This document shows, piece after piece, positions 60,203 to 64,000 of a stretch of 64,000 bases of DNA; the stretch's first letter is position 1, and every line of letters starts with the position of its first letter. Origin of the DNA: Hirsutella rhossiliensis (lineage: Eukaryota > Ascomycota > Sordariomycetes > Hypocreales > Ophiocordycipitaceae); assembly GCF_020360975.1 (NCBI RefSeq), contig NW_025408668.1, positions 2,232,001-2,296,000 of the forward strand, read 5' to 3'. Under the pieces are notes generated by a model, which was not told where the DNA came from, ran no database searches, and saw only the letters and a program-made list of their open reading frames with translations. The position numbers and the translations under genes are program-made.

Positions 60203-63200
60203 CTAAATGGCCACAAAGAAGCTCTTCTCCCCCGGCTTCGGCACCACCCGCGCCCTCCTCATAATCTCATCCTCGCACGCCAGCCGAATCCTCTCGGGCG
60301 TCGCCGGGCTCTCGAGTCTCAGCAGGCCGTCGTCGTTGTCCTTGCCCACCGCCGCCTCCACCCCGGCCGCCCGCCTCGCCGCCTTGAGCGCGTCGCGGAG
60401 GGCGAAGAAGACGGCGCTGCCCAGGAACAGTGGCGGCTCCCCGACGCCCCTGCTGCGCTGGATCGTCCGCAGCTCCTTCCACTCGACGTCCTTGAGCAGT
60501 GTCACGTTGAACTCCTGCGGTATGTCGCGGAACCCGGGGATCTTGTACGCCCCGGGCCCCCGCGTAAACAGGTTGCCCCCCGCCGGCCCGTTGCGCAGCC
60601 ACAGCGACTCTTCCATGGTGAAGAGGCCCAGCCCCTGCACAAAGGCACCCTGGATCTGCCCGTAGTCGATGGACGGGTTGATGGACTGCCCGACGTCCAT
60701 CTTGATGTCGGCCCGCACGCACGTCCACGTCCCCGTCAGCGTGTCCACCTCGACCTCGGCCGCCGCCACGCCCTGCGTAAAGTAGAAGAACATCTGGCCC
60801 TTGTTCTCGCCCCACACGTACCCAATGTCGGGCGTCTTGTAGAAGCCCTGCGCCGACAGGTTGACCCGGTCAAAGTAGGCCGCGTGCGCCAGGTCCTTCA
60901 TCGTCGCCCCGCCGCCCAGCTTGTCCCGGTACGGCGCGAGCCGCTCGTTGAGCTGCTGGCAGGCGTTGTAGACGGCGTAGCCGTTGAGGTCCGACGACGC
61001 AGACGCCGCCGTCGCCGATGCGTTGGCAACCGTGTTGGTCGCCGTCTCCGAGATGAAGACGCCGTCCAGCGGCACCGACAGCGCCTGCGCCGCGATCTGC
61101 GCCAGCTTCGTGTGCAGGCCCTGGCCCATCTCCGTCCCGCCGTGCGCCACCAGGACGGACCCGTCGTGGTAGATGTGCACCAGCGCCCCGGCCTGGTTGA
61201 GGAACAGGGCCGTAAAAGAGATGCCAAACTTGGTCGGTATCAGCGCCAGGCCCCTCTTGCGCCACTTGTACTCTTGGTTGAACCTGTCGACCATGATTCG
61301 TCGCTCGGGATACGACGACTCGTCCTGCACCTGCTGGTACATGAGGGGGACGTGCCAGTCCCCGAGCGTCTGGTTAAAGTGCGTGATGCCGTAGGGCCCG
61401 TAAAAGTTGACTTCTCGAAGCCTCTCCACGGCCATGCCCAGCCGGTCCGCCGTCTCCTCCATGTACGTCTCGGCGATGAACATGCCCTGCGGGCCTCCGA
61501 AGCCGCGAAAGGCCGTGTTGGACATGGTGTTCGTCCTGCAGACGCGGCCTCGGACAAAGACGTTGGGGATGTCGTAGCAACCGTCGCAGTGTGTCAAGGC
61601 GCGCTCGTTGACGCTGGCGCTGAGATCAAACGTCCACCCGGCATTGTTGAAGATGTCAAGGTCCAGCGCCTGCAGCTTGCCGTCCTTGTTGACGCCGACT
61701 TTGTACCTCGCCAGGAAGGGATGCCGCTGGCCCATGGCGATCATGTCCTCCTCGCGTGTCAACATGCAGCGAATCGGCCTCTTCGTCTTCTTGGCCGCCA
61801 ATGCCGCCGCAGAGCTGAGGACCACTGATCGCGTCTCCTTGCCGCCGAACCCGCCGCCGAGTCTCTTGACGCGGACAACAACCTTGTTTGCCTGCACCTC
61901 GCATACTCGCGACACGAATGCTTGTCTGTACATGTCGGGTCAGTCAAAGCCATCTCCAACCAGGATGCTCACTCGAGGGCACCCACGTTTCATTGGCGTT
62001 TTGCGTGCTGGCGAAGACCTCCATCTCTCCATCCTCGGGCTTCGGAATGACCAGGCACGCATGCGTCTCCAGGTAAAAGTGTTCCTGTCCGCCCATCCTT
62101 ACGGTGCCGGTGAATACGTGGTCGCAGCTCTTGAACGCTGCCTCGGTGTCTCCCCGCTTGATTTCCCGGTAAAAGGGGTGGAAGCTTTCCTTCTCCACGG
62201 CTTCTTCCATGGTCAGCACCGCAGGGAGCTCCTCGTACTCTACCTTGACGGCCCTGGCCGCCTCTTGCGCCTTGGACGCCGACGTGGCCAGGATCATGGC
62301 GATGGGCTGGCCAGCCGTGTGCACCACACCGTCTGCGAAGAAGACTTCGTCGAAGTGCGGAGCCCCAAATTTGTTAGCCTCCGCAGACGGCATGTCATCC
62401 TTGTCGACGTAGTCAGCCACGCCGGGCATATCGAGTGCCACCGAGTAGTCAATCGACTTAATCCTCGCGTGAGGCTTTGTCGACAAAACCCAGGAGCCGT
62501 GCAGCTCGTTCCTCAGTGGAGGAATGTCGTCGGTATATTGGGCCTCGCCCGTCGTCTGCTTGAGCGCGGCGAGGTGGGGATTGGCTTTGCCCGTAATCTC
62601 CTTTTCGTAGGCCACAGAGGATTGCTCGTCGACTGATCCCTTGGAGATGCAGCGCTCGACCTCATCGATGGCCTCCTTGTCGACATGCCCACACTTTCCA
62701 TCCAGGTTCGTGAGCACGTCGTGATAGAAGCGATAGAAAAAGCCCAGTGCAAGCGCCTTTCGATACGAGGCCATGCCGCCGGGAACGCTGAACTGTAGGT
62801 CAAAGTCGGCTCCTAGGGCGCTCATGGCTCCTTCAAGAGTCTCGAGCTCGGCAAAGCGTCTCCCTATGAGGTACTGGGTGGCCGTCTTGGCCGACACAGT
62901 CATGGCGGCCATGCCGCCGTAGATTAAGCTGCATTCGGCGACGACGCCCGCGTCGTCCAGCCTGACCCTCAATGCCCCTGTGACAATGGCAATGTCGTCA
63001 TCCTTGCGCTTCGCTTGCTTGTAGGCACGGAGAAACTCGCCCTTCTTGGCGGAGGCGGGGATCCTGATGGACGCAATGACGGCGTCTTGAGGGAGGGCAG
63101 TTTTGCGGTAGCCCGTGAAGAACTGGTCCATGGGAATCTCGGTCTCGCTGGTGGCCGACCTGGCCACGAGCACAGCATTTGCCGCCCATAACACGGGGTT

Positions 63201-64000
63201 CAAGTCGGAAATGGGTGAGGCGGTGGCAAGGTTTCCGGCAGGCGTGCCGACGTTGCGAATCTGCCTTCCGGCAAAGTACTTGAGCTGCTTCAAGATGCCC
63301 TCGAAGACTTGGCCTCGCTCGCAGCCGTAGTGCTTGATTGCCTCGGCGCAAATGTCCTCGAGGTCGGTCAAGACGACGTTTCCGCCAACTTCGATGTGGT
63401 CGTCGTGCAGAGCAAACTGGCGCAACTCGGGAATGTCGCCGGCGTAGACGGAGACTGGGTACTGCAGCGCCTTGAACTTGATTTCGATTTGCGTCTCGGT
63501 GCTGCCGCCGATGATCTTGGCCTGGGGATGCACGCTTTTGATCTGGAGGAGCTGGTCGAGGGTGACGGGCCGGTACCACTTCTTCCTCTTGTTTCCAAAG
63601 GCCAGCGGCCGCATCTCGTGCTTCTTGAGCGCAGGAGGGAAGATGAGTTGGGTGTCGGGGTTGTACTCGATGAAGCCAGGGGGGGTGAAGCGCTTAATGG
63701 GCTGGTCGTCGTGCGCCGTCGTCTTCTGCATGCAGCAGACGCCGTTGACGGGGCCGTCGGCGTTGGACATGCAGCAGCCGCCACTCTCGGTGCGGCCAGG
63801 GCTCCCGTGGCCGGCAGAGCTAAAAGTCTGGGCCGCGTCCAAGATGGGCCTGTAGCCGGTACAGCGGCACAGGTTGCCGTCAAAGGCCTCCTCAATGTCG
63901 TCGTAGGAGGGGGCCGAGTTGTTGCGCAGCAGCGCATACAAGCTCATGACGATGCCGGGGGTGCAGAAGCCGCACTGGCTGCCGTTTCCCTTCGCAACGC
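60203..64000 (-). CDS. XDH: Xanthine dehydrogenase (purine hydroxylase), N-terminus beyond window
   Basis: Molybdenum-iron-sulfur flavoenzyme that oxidises hypoxanthine and xanthine to urate in purine catabolism. Exons visible: from the right edge (64000) to 61987, and 61925-60203, joined in phase over a 61-nt intron (GTGGGT...TACAG). In order: the end of the second [2Fe-2S] domain (GSQCGFCTPGI and NLCRCTGYRPI), the FAD domain (IIGGSTETQIE; FAGRQIRNVGTPAGNLATAS), and the molybdopterin domains with QEHFYLETHACL (substrate Glu), RLGGGFGGKETRS, NTAFRGFGGPQGM (substrate Arg), TKFGISFT, GGTEMGQGLHTK and GVGEPPLFLG (catalytic Glu). All key residues are present, so the gene looks intact. The first [2Fe-2S] domain lies outside the window. 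In Aspergillus this gene is hxA and is induced by uric acid and by nitrogen derepression; no such sites can be judged here. Confidence 0.95.

Noticed and set aside
60146..61828. 560-codon plus-strand frame over the xanthine dehydrogenase gene
   Set aside because: His/Arg/Leu-rich antisense shadow of a well-supported conserved gene.

Overview
The window looks like a chromosome segment of a filamentous ascomycete, most likely in the Hypocreales. The genes have short introns with fungal splice signals. The proteins are fungal types: a Zn2Cys6 regulator, an AcuM/RDS2-like gluconeogenesis regulator, an SPO22/ZIP4-like meiotic protein and xanthine dehydrogenase. A secreted protein resembling the A chain of heat-labile enterotoxins is typical of insect- or nematode-associated hypocrealean fungi. 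The placement in Hypocreales is inference.

Positions 1 to about 30,495 are an AT-rich, gene-dead block. CpA and TpG are scarce, TpA is abundant, and former reading frames are full of TAA/TAG in place of CAA/CAG. This is the signature of repeat-induced point mutation (RIP). Several retroelements can still be read through the damage: a Ty1/copia gag running off the left edge (minus); a complete LTR element of about 13.25 kb with 376-bp LTRs (969-14219); a complete Ty3/gypsy element on the minus strand with 257-bp LTRs (16873-26257); a 1.56-kb repeat present twice, one copy nested inside the gypsy integrase with a 15-bp target duplication; a copia pol remnant (about 26.6-28.7 kb, plus); and tRNA-like, SINE-type pieces near 30 kb and 11.8 kb.

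From about 30.5 to 39.4 kb the composition is normal but genes are sparse and lineage-specific in character. There is a small secreted Pro/Glu-rich protein with one intron (minus), a pair of foldback repeats, the 1032-aa enterotoxin-A-like secreted ADP-ribosyltransferase (plus), a frameshifted coding remnant (minus) and a decayed alpha-oxoamine synthase pseudogene (plus). The candidate secreted proteins therefore sit immediately beside the RIP block.

From 39.4 to 48.9 kb no convincing gene is visible. From 48.9 kb to the right edge is a conserved, gene-dense core: a Zn2Cys6/fungal_trans regulator (plus), then three minus-strand genes: an SPO22/ZIP4-like gene (5 exons), an AcuM-like regulator (7 exons, with the zinc cluster split over two micro-exons) and xanthine dehydrogenase (purine catabolism), whose N-terminus lies beyond the right edge.
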